Origin: an uncultured Bacteroidota bacterium
Lineage (GTDB): Bacteria; Bacteroidota; Bacteroidia; Chitinophagales; Chitinophagaceae
Direction: 5' to 3'
Length of the DNA stretch: 17,027 bases
Assembly: GCA_903881265.1 (NCBI GenBank)
Contig: CAIRSV010000057.1
Location: forward strand, 1-17,027
Both the position numbers and the translations under genes were made by a program. Under the pieces are notes generated by a model that made no database searches, was not told where the DNA came from, and was given only the letters and a program-made list of their open reading frames with translations. Of the stretch, positions 8,165 through 14,522 are shown piece by piece (position 1 is the stretch's first letter; the number at the start of each line of letters is the position of its first letter).

Positions 8165-8356
8165 TTACATTTGCATATATAAAATCCTTCGGCCGCCACT
8201 TACGAAGTTGTAGAATTCATCATACTTGCCCGGTGCAACATAGGCTTTTGATGCATCGCCTGAAACGGCGTTCCCTGCATTATTGGGTTTGCAGCCTCCC
8301 ATAAAAACTGCGGATGTTAGAAGAACAAATCCGATTTTAAATAGTGTACTTTTCAT
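8165..8356 (-). pseudogene. nosZ: Truncated nitrous oxide reductase (clade II nosZ), N-terminal remnant
   Basis: The 63-codon frame begins with a lipoprotein-type signal (hydrophobic core, Cys22 after MGG) and continues with YVAPGKYDEFYNFVSGG. I recognise this as the conserved start of Sec-exported clade II NosZ from Bacteroidota, which normally continues FSGQ and runs to about 650 residues with the CuA and CuZ sites. Here similarity ends at residue 55 (base 8192). Codons 56-63 (RRILYMQM) are unrelated and the frame stops. Every copper ligand is therefore missing and no N2O reduction is possible from this copy. It lies 30 bases after the cytochrome c stop, the expected nos operon order, but no nosD, F, Y or L follows. 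A true deletion or rearrangement and a contig misjoin at 8191 both fit. The family call rests on recalled sequence, with no search run. Confidence 0.75.
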
Positions 8357-8386
8357 ATTATCTATTTTGATTTATTGTGAAGTAAA

Positions 8387-8869
8387 TTATTGGTCATTCT
8401 TACGCATGAATTCGAGGAGGTTACGTGCATCTTCATCCGTTAAACTTTGATTGGGCATACGCACTAGACAAATTTCTAATTGCGATTGAACCTCAGGATC
8501 CTTATCAATCATCGGATCTGGATTGGTAATGAAATTCATAATCCAATGTGGTGTCCTACGATGGGTGATTCCTTTCCATCCGGGGCCAACGAGTTTTTCG
8601 TCTGTGAGTTTATGACAAGCACCGCATTTAACCGATTGAATGGCGGCGCCGACCTCTGCTAATTTTTCATCGACGCTTGGGGCAAGTTTTACATTATCGG
8701 CACTGAATTTACCTTCGCCACGCGTTGGATCATACGGCGATGCATCATCGCTTACCATACTTTCAGGTGCAGATTCACTTGAATTTTCTCCGCTTTTTGT
8801 ACCTGATTCACTACAAGCGGCTATGAGCAAAGTGGCTGTAATAAACGAAAACAAGATTATTTTTTTCAT
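8387..8869 (-). CDS. c-type cytochrome lipoprotein of the nos region
   Basis: A 160-residue periplasmic electron carrier. The signal ends in the lipobox LIAAC (Cys19), so it is probably membrane-tethered. A Ser/Glu-rich linker (20-45) follows. A single cytochrome c domain has CGACH at 82-86 for covalent heme and M138 in VRMPNQ as the likely sixth ligand. The end (LTDEDARNLLEFMRK) is the usual terminal helix. Cytochromes of this type precede nosZ in many Bacteroidota nos clusters and are thought to pass electrons to NosZ. Here the partner is only a remnant 30 bases downstream, so its present acceptor is unknown. The promoter region carries a -7 box and a Crp/Fnr-type palindrome in class II position, suggesting control by oxygen or nitrogen oxides through the divergent regulator. 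Confidence 0.9.
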   Translation of the reverse strand: MKKIILFSFITATLLIAACSESGTKSGENSSESAPESMVSDDASPYDPTRGEGKFSADNVKLAPSVDEKLAEVGAAIQSVKCGACHKLTDEKLVGPGWKGITHRRTPHWIMNFITNPDPMIDKDPEVQSQLEICLVRMPNQSLTDEDARNLLEFMRKNDQ

Positions 8870-8888
8870 GCTTTATTTTTTTGTTAAA

Positions 8889-8896
8889 CAAAGCTA
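8889..8896 (-). promoter_or_regulatory. -7 promoter box of the cytochrome c-nosZ unit
   Basis: The minus strand reads TAGCTTTG, an exact TAnnTTTG match, 19 bases before the cytochrome ATG. The predicted start is near 8883. No -33 TTG is seen at the normal spacing, which is common in activator-dependent promoters; a palindrome centred about 42 bases upstream of the start takes its place. Confidence 0.6.
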
Positions 8897-8916
8897 TTTC
8901 GGAATGATATCATGGC

Positions 8917-8934
8917 TTATGACCTCGGTCATAA
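8917..8934. promoter_or_regulatory. Putative Crp/Fnr-type operator, copy 2 (perfect palindrome)
   Basis: TTATGACCTCGGTCATAA has perfect 8-bp arms around two central bases; its core ATGAC-N4-GTCAT fits the pattern of the other two sites. Its centre (8925.5) is about 42 bases upstream of the cytochrome start predicted from the -7 box, the position used by class II Crp/Fnr activators. The divergently encoded Crp/Fnr protein is the obvious candidate binder; this is inference. Confidence 0.6.
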
Positions 8935-8980
8935 CAAGTCTGCTTTTTATTCTTACGATGGTATTGTTTTTAAGTGCTTC

Positions 8981-8994
8981 ATGATAAAAATCAT
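8981..8994. promoter_or_regulatory. Putative Crp/Fnr-type operator, copy 3
   Basis: ATGAT-AAAA-ATCAT is a perfect 5-bp-arm palindrome and contains TGAT-N4-ATCA, the core of the FNR consensus TTGAT-N4-ATCAA. It lies 62 bp centre to centre from copy 2, in the divergent region. Its centre is about 85 bases upstream of the regulator's predicted transcription start, so it could serve autoregulation or act as an upstream site for the cytochrome promoter. Confidence 0.55.
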
Positions 8995-9038
8995 ATTTTT
9001 AGTTAGTGCAAAGGAATGTCTAGTTATTGCGTTTCATC

Positions 9039-9067
9039 TTGAAAGTAGGTGGTAAGCTTTATCTTTG
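9039..9067 (+). promoter_or_regulatory. Promoter of the Crp/Fnr regulator gene
   Basis: TTG at 9039-9041, an 18-base spacer, then TATCTTTG at 9060-9067 followed by C, a full Bacteroidota-type promoter. The start of transcription would fall at or within a few bases of the ATG at 9072, giving a nearly leaderless message. It overlaps the region that a longer frame from 9027 would translate, which rules against that start. Confidence 0.6.
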
Positions 9068-9071
9068 CCCG

Positions 9072-9692
9072 ATGGAAGAAAATCAATTGATTGAATTTAA
9101 AGCGACTCCTAAAATCAGGGAGAAGCTTGTTGAATATGGCGTTTCGAAACGATTTGCCGAAGGAGATATCATACTAAATGAGAATGCTTATATCAGAGCG
9201 ATTCCAATTGTGACTAAGGGCAGTATCAGAGTTATGCGTTCTGACGAAGACGGAAGAGAACTCTTGTTGTATTATATTCAAGCAGGTGAGAGTTGTATTA
9301 TGTCGTTTCTTGGAGGCATTCATCATGATACGAGCAAAGTGAAGGCGATTGCTGAAGAAGAGACTGAAATTCTTTTTATTCCTATCGATAAAGTGACACA
9401 GCTTATCAAGGATTTTCCTGAATGGCTCGATTATATTTTTCGTCTCTACCACAAACGATTTGAGGAATTACTCGAAGTTGTGAACGCGGTGGCATTTAAG
9501 AAGATGGACGAAAGGCTGCTTGATTTTATACGTAAGAAATGCGAACTGACTGCAAGCAAGACCCTTGTGGTGACCCATGAAAATATAGCAACTGAATTAG
9601 GGACTGCGAGGGTTGTCGTTTCGCGCTTGTTGAAACAGATGGAACAAGAGGGGATGGTAAAGTTAGGCAGAAATAAAATTATACTTATGTAA
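9072..9692 (+). CDS. Crp/Fnr family transcriptional regulator
   Basis: A 206-residue regulator with an N-terminal cyclic-nucleotide-binding-like beta barrel (GDIILNENAY, then GSIRVMRSDEDGRELLLYYIQAGESC), a dimerisation helix (around VTQLIKDFPEWLDYIFRLYHKRFEELLEVV) and a C-terminal winged helix (THENIATELGTARVVVSRLLKQMEQEGMV). The ATG at 9072 is chosen over 9027 because the promoter lies between them. There is no N-terminal Cys cluster, so it is not an iron-sulfur Fnr; the only Cys are in GESC and KKCEL. The recognition helix reads GTARVVVSR where most relatives have GT(S/R)REVVSR, so the Glu that normally reads the operator is replaced by Val. It is divergent from the cytochrome-nosZ unit and 77 bases upstream of the rhodanese operon, making it the likely local regulator of both. 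The signal it senses is unknown. Confidence 0.9.
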   Translation: MEENQLIEFKATPKIREKLVEYGVSKRFAEGDIILNENAYIRAIPIVTKGSIRVMRSDEDGRELLLYYIQAGESCIMSFLGGIHHDTSKVKAIAEEETEILFIPIDKVTQLIKDFPEWLDYIFRLYHKRFEELLEVVNAVAFKKMDERLLDFIRKKCELTASKTLVVTHENIATELGTARVVVSRLLKQMEQEGMVKLGRNKIILM

Positions 9693-9769
9693 CAAAAGTA
9701 GCCATGGGAGATATCGAATTGTTTCACCTTTGCAATCGGAAATTTGACTCATTTTAACATTCAATTTAT

Positions 9770-9982
9770 ATGAAACAAAACATTGGAACCGCAGACAAGG
9801 TTATTCGACTCTTTATTGCCGGAGTGATTGCTTTCTTATACCTTGCACGACAGATAGCAGGGATACCTGGCATGGCGTTCATGGTCCTTGGTGTTATTAT
9901 GGTGGCAACTAGTTATTTGAGTTTTTGTCCGCTCTATCTCCCGTTTGGCTTATCGACAAAGAAAAAATCTGATGCGCAATGA
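9770..9982 (+). CDS. DUF2892 small inner-membrane protein (YgaP-like)
   Basis: Seventy residues with two hydrophobic segments (about 12-28 and 33-50) joined by a short turn, then SFCPLYLPFG and a basic tail. This is the DUF2892 layout, found alone or fused to rhodanese domains as in E. coli YgaP, where it forms the membrane anchor. C53 in the CPLY motif is conserved in the family. It is the first gene of a five-gene rightward operon with two rhodaneses, so it probably provides a membrane partner for persulfide transfer or small thiol chemistry; that role is inference. Its stop overlaps the next start (ATGA). Confidence 0.82.
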   Translation: MKQNIGTADKVIRLFIAGVIAFLYLARQIAGIPGMAFMVLGVIMVATSYLSFCPLYLPFGLSTKKKSDAQ

Positions 9983-10164
9983 ATCTACTAACTAAATACC
10001 GGGTAACGCTTGTTGGGTTGTTGGTGGGGGCCTTGTTAGGCTATGTATACTATCATTTTGTAGGTTGCGCAAGCGGAACTTGTGCCATTACATCAAAACC
10101 TTTGAATAGCACGCTTTACGGAGCTTTGTTGGGAGGGTTGTTGTTTAATCTATTCCAAAAATAA
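9979..10164 (+). CDS. Small membrane protein with CxxxxC motif (DUF6132-like)
   Basis: Sixty-one residues: two predicted membrane segments (about 9-27 and 44-58) around a short loop GCASGTCAITSKPLNS carrying C30 and C35. The pattern CASGTC-ITSKP recurs in short Bacteroidota proteins next to rhodaneses, which I recall as DUF6132. Translation is probably coupled to the preceding gene through the ATGA overlap at 9979-9982. A redox or persulfide-relay role is inferred from the Cys pair and the neighbours; no function is established. Confidence 0.78.
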   Translation: MNLLTKYRVTLVGLLVGALLGYVYYHFVGCASGTCAITSKPLNSTLYGALLGGLLFNLFQK

Positions 10165-10175
10165 ATATCACTACT

Positions 10176-10460
10176 ATGACTATCGAACACATCATTAAAG
10201 AAAAAAAAGGGACTATTCTCGATGTCCGTACTCGAGACGAGTTTATGGGCGGTCATGTCACCGGCTCTTTTAATATACCCTTGCAAGACATTCATTTCAA
10301 CATCAATGAAATTAAGTCAATGAAGATGCCACTTGTCTTATGTTGTGCATCAGGCGGACGAAGTGGTCAAGCACAACGCTTTCTCTTACAACATGGCATT
10401 GATTGTGTGAACGGAGGTTCATGGCTCGACGTTAATTATTTTCAATCACAAATACTATAA
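10176..10460 (+). CDS. Single-domain rhodanese (sulfurtransferase)
   Basis: A 94-residue rhodanese-like domain that would carry sulfur as a persulfide on a loop Cys. ILDVRTRDEF at 14-23 holds the usual structural Asp/Arg, GHVTGSFNIP follows, and the active loop is C57-ASGG-R62-S, a standard six-residue loop. There is an extra Cys directly before it (C56). No signal peptide, so cytosolic. It sits 11 bases after the preceding gene and 6 bases before a second rhodanese. The two are only moderately alike and differ at the loop (CASGGRS against CASGMRS), so they may have different partners. Confidence 0.93.
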   Translation: MTIEHIIKEKKGTILDVRTRDEFMGGHVTGSFNIPLQDIHFNINEIKSMKMPLVLCCASGGRSGQAQRFLLQHGIDCVNGGSWLDVNYFQSQIL

Positions 10461-10466
10461 TCACAT

Positions 10467-10787
10467 ATGTTACAAACATTAAAACAACTTTTTGGCTTAG
10501 GCCCTAAAACAGATTACGAAGCTCTTGTTAAACAAGGTGCTATCATCCTTGACGTGCGCAGTAAAGGCGAATACGCAAGTGGGCATATAAAAGGATCGAT
10601 GAATATTGCAGTGGATCAATTAAACAATAATCTGAAGCATTTGAACGATAAGAATCAACCAATTATTACCTGCTGTGCTTCGGGTATGCGCAGTGCATCT
10701 GCTAAAAGTATACTTAAAGCAAACGGATATAAGATTGTGCATAATGGAGGTAGTTGGAGCGCCCTTCAAAATAGGATTAAAGGATGA
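10467..10787 (+). CDS. Second single-domain rhodanese with N-terminal helix
   Basis: A 106-residue rhodanese. The first 12 residues (MLQTLKQLFGLG) form an amphipathic helix absent from its neighbour, typical of the Bacteroidota subgroup and possibly a membrane-association element. IILDVRSKGEY (26-36), GHIKGSMNI and the active loop C70-ASGM-R75-S are intact, again preceded by an adjacent Cys (C69). The catalytic loop and full length indicate an active sulfurtransferase. The stop overlaps the next gene's start codon, suggesting coupled translation. Confidence 0.93.
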   Translation: MLQTLKQLFGLGPKTDYEALVKQGAIILDVRSKGEYASGHIKGSMNIAVDQLNNNLKHLNDKNQPIITCCASGMRSASAKSILKANGYKIVHNGGSWSALQNRIKG

Positions 10788-10987
10788 TGCATCGACTATT
10801 CACTGGTTGGCACTTGATGCGATTCTTTCGCTTAGGTCTCGGTATTGCTATTGCAATACAAGCCTTTCGTATGAATGACTTGGTTGCTGGTTTTATTGCA
10901 GCTATTTTTTTGTTTCAGGCCTTGAGTAATACGGGTTGTTGCGGATCGAGTGGTTGCCATATTGCGCTACAAAAAAAGCAGACGTGA
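10784..10987 (+). CDS. Cys-rich small membrane protein ending the rhodanese operon
   Basis: Sixty-seven residues, two hydrophobic segments (about 12-27 and 33-47), then the cysteine cluster GCCGSSGC (C52, C53, C58) and a short polar tail. The start may be the ATG at 10784 (overlapping the rhodanese stop as ATGA) or the next one at 10787. Similar short proteins ending in GCC-x-x-x-GC accompany rhodaneses in Bacteroidota as far as I recall, but I know no assigned function. The vicinal Cys could hold a metal or persulfide; this is inference from composition and context. Confidence 0.75.
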   Translation: MMHRLFTGWHLMRFFRLGLGIAIAIQAFRMNDLVAGFIAAIFLFQALSNTGCCGSSGCHIALQKKQT

Positions 10988-11203
10988 TAGGATGTGTCAT
11001 GCATTGGAAATCGAAGAGATAGAATGAGTTTTCTTTGCAGTGAATAGCTGCAGTAAAAGCTATTGATTGTTGACGTCTACTTTTATATAGTCAATAATTT
11101 GATGTAGCTTATTCAGAATTAATGTCGAGATATCTTATTTATTATTACTTTTAGCGTTCGATGCAAGGCTAAGGTATTTTTCTTTCAACGCTCGATACTA
11201 ACT

Positions 11204-11884
11204 ATGTATAAAATTCTCATGCTTGAAGACGAGGTTAAAACTGTCACTACAATAACGAAGGGACTGTTAGAAAATGGGTATGATGTTGAATATGCGCATG
11301 ATGGGGAGCAGGGATTATCCATGATTCATGCCAATCATTACGACTTAATTATTACTGATATTTTAATGCCAAAGGTTGATGGTTTTGAAGTATGTCAGAA
11401 AGTGAGGGAGAAAAACAAATCAGTGCCGATTCTTATTTTGTCTGCTTTAGGTTTAACAGAGGATAAGTTAAAGGGTTTTGAATTAGGAAGTGATGATTAC
11501 CTCGTAAAGCCATTCGACTTTAAAGAATTATTGGCGAGAGTGAAGGCATTGTTGAAACGCTCAACAGAAGAGGTTGCTGTTGTTAATTTAATTGAATATG
11601 AAGGCTTAACACTTAACATCGACACAAAAGAGGTATTCAGTAATAGCAATCCAATTCAATTGACCGCCAAGGAATTTCATTTGCTAGAATATTTTATGTT
11701 GCACAAAGAAATCCTTCTCACGAAGGAGCAAATTATTGAGCACGTTTGGGGGCTTGATTTTGATCCAGGAACAAATATTTTGGAGGTATATATCAGTTAT
11801 GTCCGAAATAAAATTTCTCATGATAACGCCGTGAAATATATTCAAACTCGAAAGGGTATTGGTTACATATTTAAATCGCATTGA
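11204..11884 (+). CDS. OmpR/PhoB-family response regulator
   Basis: A 226-residue two-component regulator. The receiver domain has the acidic pair E8/D9, the phospho-acceptor D52 in LIITDILMP, S80 and K102 in VKPFD. After a short linker the C-terminal winged helix (about 130-224) ends in the usual RKGIGYIFKSH and includes the recognition region LEVYISYVRNKI. It is intact and full length. The cognate kinase starts six bases after the stop, so the two form one unit. The 216 bases upstream contain an imperfect direct repeat (CGTTCGATGC and CGCTCGATAC, from about 11155 to 11197) that could be an operator, weakly supported. Confidence 0.95.
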   Translation: MYKILMLEDEVKTVTTITKGLLENGYDVEYAHDGEQGLSMIHANHYDLIITDILMPKVDGFEVCQKVREKNKSVPILILSALGLTEDKLKGFELGSDDYLVKPFDFKELLARVKALLKRSTEEVAVVNLIEYEGLTLNIDTKEVFSNSNPIQLTAKEFHLLEYFMLHKEILLTKEQIIEHVWGLDFDPGTNILEVYISYVRNKISHDNAVKYIQTRKGIGYIFKSH

Positions 11885-11890
11885 TGAGTT

Positions 11891-13264
11891 ATGCAAATCA
11901 GAACCAAACTTACCATACAGTTCATCATCTTGGTTGCTTGCATCATTCTTTTTTGTTTTTCGATCATTTACGCATCATTGTATCAAAACAGGAAAAATGA
12001 ATTTTATCGAAAAATAGGACACAAGGCAGATGCCACTGCTGAACTTTATTTTAACTACAATAACATTGATTCGGCTTCGTTGCGTGGGATTAATGATTTG
12101 ATGCGATTTCCTGAGTCGCACGAGGATATCACTATTTACAACAAAGAAGGGAAACTGATTTATTCAACCCTTGACACGATTGACTATCACATTAGTACGT
12201 CATTTCTTGCTAAAATTAAAGAAGAACAATCGGTAGAATTTGTCGTTGGGAATTACAGGGTACTTGGCAAAACCTATCCGGGTAAATATGATGGAGCGAT
12301 TATTATAGCAGGTGATGTGGATTGGGAAAGCTTGGCTAAGAACGCGTTCTTATTTAGGTTGCTGACAATATTGTATGGGGTCAGTATTATCATTGTGTCG
12401 ATAGCAGGACGGCTATTTGCGCAACGGGCACTTGCGCCATTGTCTGATGTGATTTCGCAGGTTAATAATCTGCCGATTGAATCGCTTGAGGCCAGGCTTA
12501 AGGTAGTGAATGCACGTGATGAAATTGGAAGGCTTGCTCAAACCTTTAATATGCTGTTGGTTAAGATTCAGAATTCAATTAAACTTCAAAAGATTTTTCT
12601 TTCTGCCGTATCACATGAAATGAAAAATCCATTGACATCCATTACATCACAATTGCAGGTGCTGCAATTAAAGCGTCGCACTGAGGATGAATATCAACAG
12701 ACGATTGAGTCGGTGTTGGAAGATCTTGCTCATTTGAATAAGACCACGATTGATCTGATTGATTTTTCTCGACTCTCATACGAAATGAACCTTGGTGTGG
12801 TGTTGCAAAATGTTCGAATTGATGATGTGGTGTGGCATTGCAAGGAATATTATGCTAAGTTGAATCCTTTAAGTACTATTAAAATCAGGTTGATCAACTT
12901 GCCACAAAATCAAGATGGATTGATTATTCAGGCAAATGAAGCACTTCTTAAAATTGCCTTGCTTAATATAATCGATAATGCGTGTAAGTTCAGTTCGGAT
13001 AATTCAGTAAAAATCGAGTTTGCTGTGCAGAATGATTCAATCGATTTGTCATTTACCGATAACGGGCAAGGCATGACGCTATCTGAACAAGAGCATATTT
13101 TTGGACCTTTTTATAGAGCGGATAAAACTTCGAACATATCTGGACATGGTTTGGGATTAGCTATTGTAAAACTAATTACTGATTTTCATAAGGCAAGCAT
13201 CATGGTCAATTCATCAAAAAATCAAGGAACCACCTTCGTTTTGAAGTTCTCAAAAAAATTCTAA
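11891..13264 (+). CDS. Two-component sensor histidine kinase
   Basis: A 457-residue membrane kinase. TM1 lies at about 7-30, a periplasmic sensor region of about 125 residues follows, then TM2 at about 152-174, a HAMP linker (ALAPLSDVISQVNNL to RLAQTFNMLL, about 178-225), and a HisKA domain with the phosphorylated H242 in SHEMKNPLTS. The HATPase domain has the N box (NIIDNACKFS), G1 box DNGQGM (390-395) and G2 box GHGLGLAI (418-425). The periplasmic part resembles that of CusS/heavy-metal-type kinases in size but shows no metal-binding residues I can name, so the stimulus is unknown. It pairs with the regulator immediately upstream. No transporter gene is next door to suggest a target. Confidence 0.95.
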   Translation: MQIRTKLTIQFIILVACIILFCFSIIYASLYQNRKNEFYRKIGHKADATAELYFNYNNIDSASLRGINDLMRFPESHEDITIYNKEGKLIYSTLDTIDYHISTSFLAKIKEEQSVEFVVGNYRVLGKTYPGKYDGAIIIAGDVDWESLAKNAFLFRLLTILYGVSIIIVSIAGRLFAQRALAPLSDVISQVNNLPIESLEARLKVVNARDEIGRLAQTFNMLLVKIQNSIKLQKIFLSAVSHEMKNPLTSITSQLQVLQLKRRTEDEYQQTIESVLEDLAHLNKTTIDLIDFSRLSYEMNLGVVLQNVRIDDVVWHCKEYYAKLNPLSTIKIRLINLPQNQDGLIIQANEALLKIALLNIIDNACKFSSDNSVKIEFAVQNDSIDLSFTDNGQGMTLSEQEHIFGPFYRADKTSNISGHGLGLAIVKLITDFHKASIMVNSSKNQGTTFVLKFSKKF

Positions 13265-13277
13265 TTATCTTTTAATG

Positions 13278-13285
13278 TAGGTTTG
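13278..13285 (+). promoter_or_regulatory. -7 promoter box for the 99-residue protein
   Basis: TAGGTTTG followed by C is an exact TAnnTTTG match, 13 bases after the kinase stop. The predicted start near 13291 gives a 31-base leader to the ATG at 13322 and lies after the alternative TTG start at 13283, so the ATG is preferred. No -33 TTG is at the expected distance. Confidence 0.4.
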
Positions 13286-13321
13286 CCTTGCGATCTAGGC
13301 ATTCGAAATTACCTTGGCAAG

Positions 13322-13621
13322 ATGTCGCAAAACATGATGCCTGAGATTAGAGTTGTAGGAAAGACCTTGCTTTGGAACTTTCCGTTCATCCTTATTTTTC
13401 TTATTTCTACTTTCTTGGCGAGTATGCAAGAAACAACGACTGTATGGATGCATACCGATACGAACACGCAACAATTAATTACACTGCATCATACTATGAG
13501 TGCCACAAAAGTGCCTTTTATTTCCCCAGTTGTTTTGAAAAGTAATGTTGAATCTGTCCATGAAAGTTTCCTTTGGGAGTGGATGTTTGTTGATTCTAGG
13601 TATCAAATACAGCTGCTATAA
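13322..13621 (+). CDS. Hypothetical single-pass membrane or exported protein
   Basis: I do not recognise this 99-residue product. A basic N-terminus (residues 8-14) leads into one strongly hydrophobic stretch (WNFPFILIFLISTFLASM, about 18-35) that could be an uncleaved anchor or a signal peptide. A Thr/His-containing tail follows (TTTVWMHTDTNTQQLITLHH) and no Cys is present. It follows the kinase gene by 57 bases on the same strand and has its own -7 box. It might be a small target or accessory of the two-component pair, but only position supports that. The spacing to the next gene is 84 bases. Confidence 0.5.
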   Translation: MSQNMMPEIRVVGKTLLWNFPFILIFLISTFLASMQETTTVWMHTDTNTQQLITLHHTMSATKVPFISPVVLKSNVESVHESFLWEWMFVDSRYQIQLL

Positions 13622-13705
13622 TAGATCAGAATCTAGGAGGTTTTTTGCGCTGTAAACGTAAATAGTGGGGCATATTGATTTGAATAAGTATTAATTATTA
13701 AGTAA

Positions 13706-14506
13706 ATGAATGATCATAGTTTTGTGGTGCTTGCCTATAAAGACAGCCCTTTTTTGTCTGACTGTTTAGAATCACTGATGAATCAATCAAGTAAAAGTGA
13801 TGTTTTTATATGCACGTCAACGCCTTCGACGTATATCACTGATATGGCAGCGAAATTTGGTGTTGAGCTTTTTGTTACCGAATCGGGGAAGGGTGTTGTA
13901 CATGACAATAATTTTGGCCTGCGGCAAGTAAAAACAAAATATGTTACTATGGCGCATCAAGACGATCTTTATTTGCCTGACTATACAGCAACTTGTATCG
14001 CAGCTGCCACGAAGTATAAGGATACCTTGATCTGCTTTACAAACTATTCTGAACTAATCGATGGACAAGAAAGACCGGTTACCCTCATGCTTAAAGTAAA
14101 GCGATTGATACTTAAAACCTGTATGCCGTTCAAATCACATCTAAGTACTAGATTCTGGAAGTCGAGATTATTATCACTTGGAAATCCGATTGCGGCGCCA
14201 ACCATCATGTATAATCTTGAAAATTTATCTGGTTTCCAAATGCCTGAAGATTTGGCACACAATGTCAATACAATCGATTGGCAAATTTGGTGCAATATGG
14301 CAAAAATGGAGGGGCGATTTTTTTATGCAAGGAGGGTGCTTTTAAAACGCCGAATTCATTCAGATTCATTATCGTCAATCGGTATCGAAAATCATTCCCG
14401 ATATACAGAGGACTTGAATATGTTCAGGCAATTTTGGCCAGGGTTCTTGGCTAACATTCTTGCAAAAGTGTATGCCTCTGCTTATACATCAAACAGTGAT
14501 ACGTAA
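13706..14506 (+). CDS. GT2-like family glycosyltransferase
   Basis: A 266-residue, probably cytosolic enzyme with a GT-A fold. It opens with FVVLAYKDSPFLSDCLESLMNQS, the first beta-alpha unit of GT2 enzymes that binds the nucleotide. It carries the metal-binding acidic motif HQDDLYLPD (D86, D87; the DxD equivalent), and W-rich sequence near NTIDWQIWCNMAKMEGRFFY that would hold the acceptor-side residues. No membrane anchor is seen. It probably adds one sugar during surface polysaccharide or O-antigen assembly, consistent with the flippase and glycerophosphotransferase genes nearby, although those are transcribed in the opposite direction. The sugar and acceptor are not predictable. Confidence 0.85.
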   Translation: MNDHSFVVLAYKDSPFLSDCLESLMNQSSKSDVFICTSTPSTYITDMAAKFGVELFVTESGKGVVHDNNFGLRQVKTKYVTMAHQDDLYLPDYTATCIAAATKYKDTLICFTNYSELIDGQERPVTLMLKVKRLILKTCMPFKSHLSTRFWKSRLLSLGNPIAAPTIMYNLENLSGFQMPEDLAHNVNTIDWQIWCNMAKMEGRFFYARRVLLKRRIHSDSLSSIGIENHSRYTEDLNMFRQFWPGFLANILAKVYASAYTSNSDT

Positions 14507-14522
14507 TCGATGTATACTCACA

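Noticed and set aside
7855..8191. Possible continuation of nosZ in another frame (frameshift rather than truncation)
   Set aside because: All three minus-strand frames past the junction were read and none shows NosZ-like sequence; stops appear within short distance in the original frame.
8904..8913. Palindrome ATGATATCAT next to the cytochrome operator
   Set aside because: The half-sites abut with no spacer, and short AT-rich palindromes are common; it also overlaps the space between operator and -7 box.
9027..9071. N-terminal extension of the Crp/Fnr regulator from the ATG at 9027
   Set aside because: A full promoter (9039-9067) lies inside this stretch, and the ATG at 9072 gives the usual family start.
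11043..11064. Hairpin AATAGCT / AGCTATT after the rhodanese operon
   Set aside because: A 7-bp AT-rich stem without a U-rich tail; could aid termination but is not supported as such.
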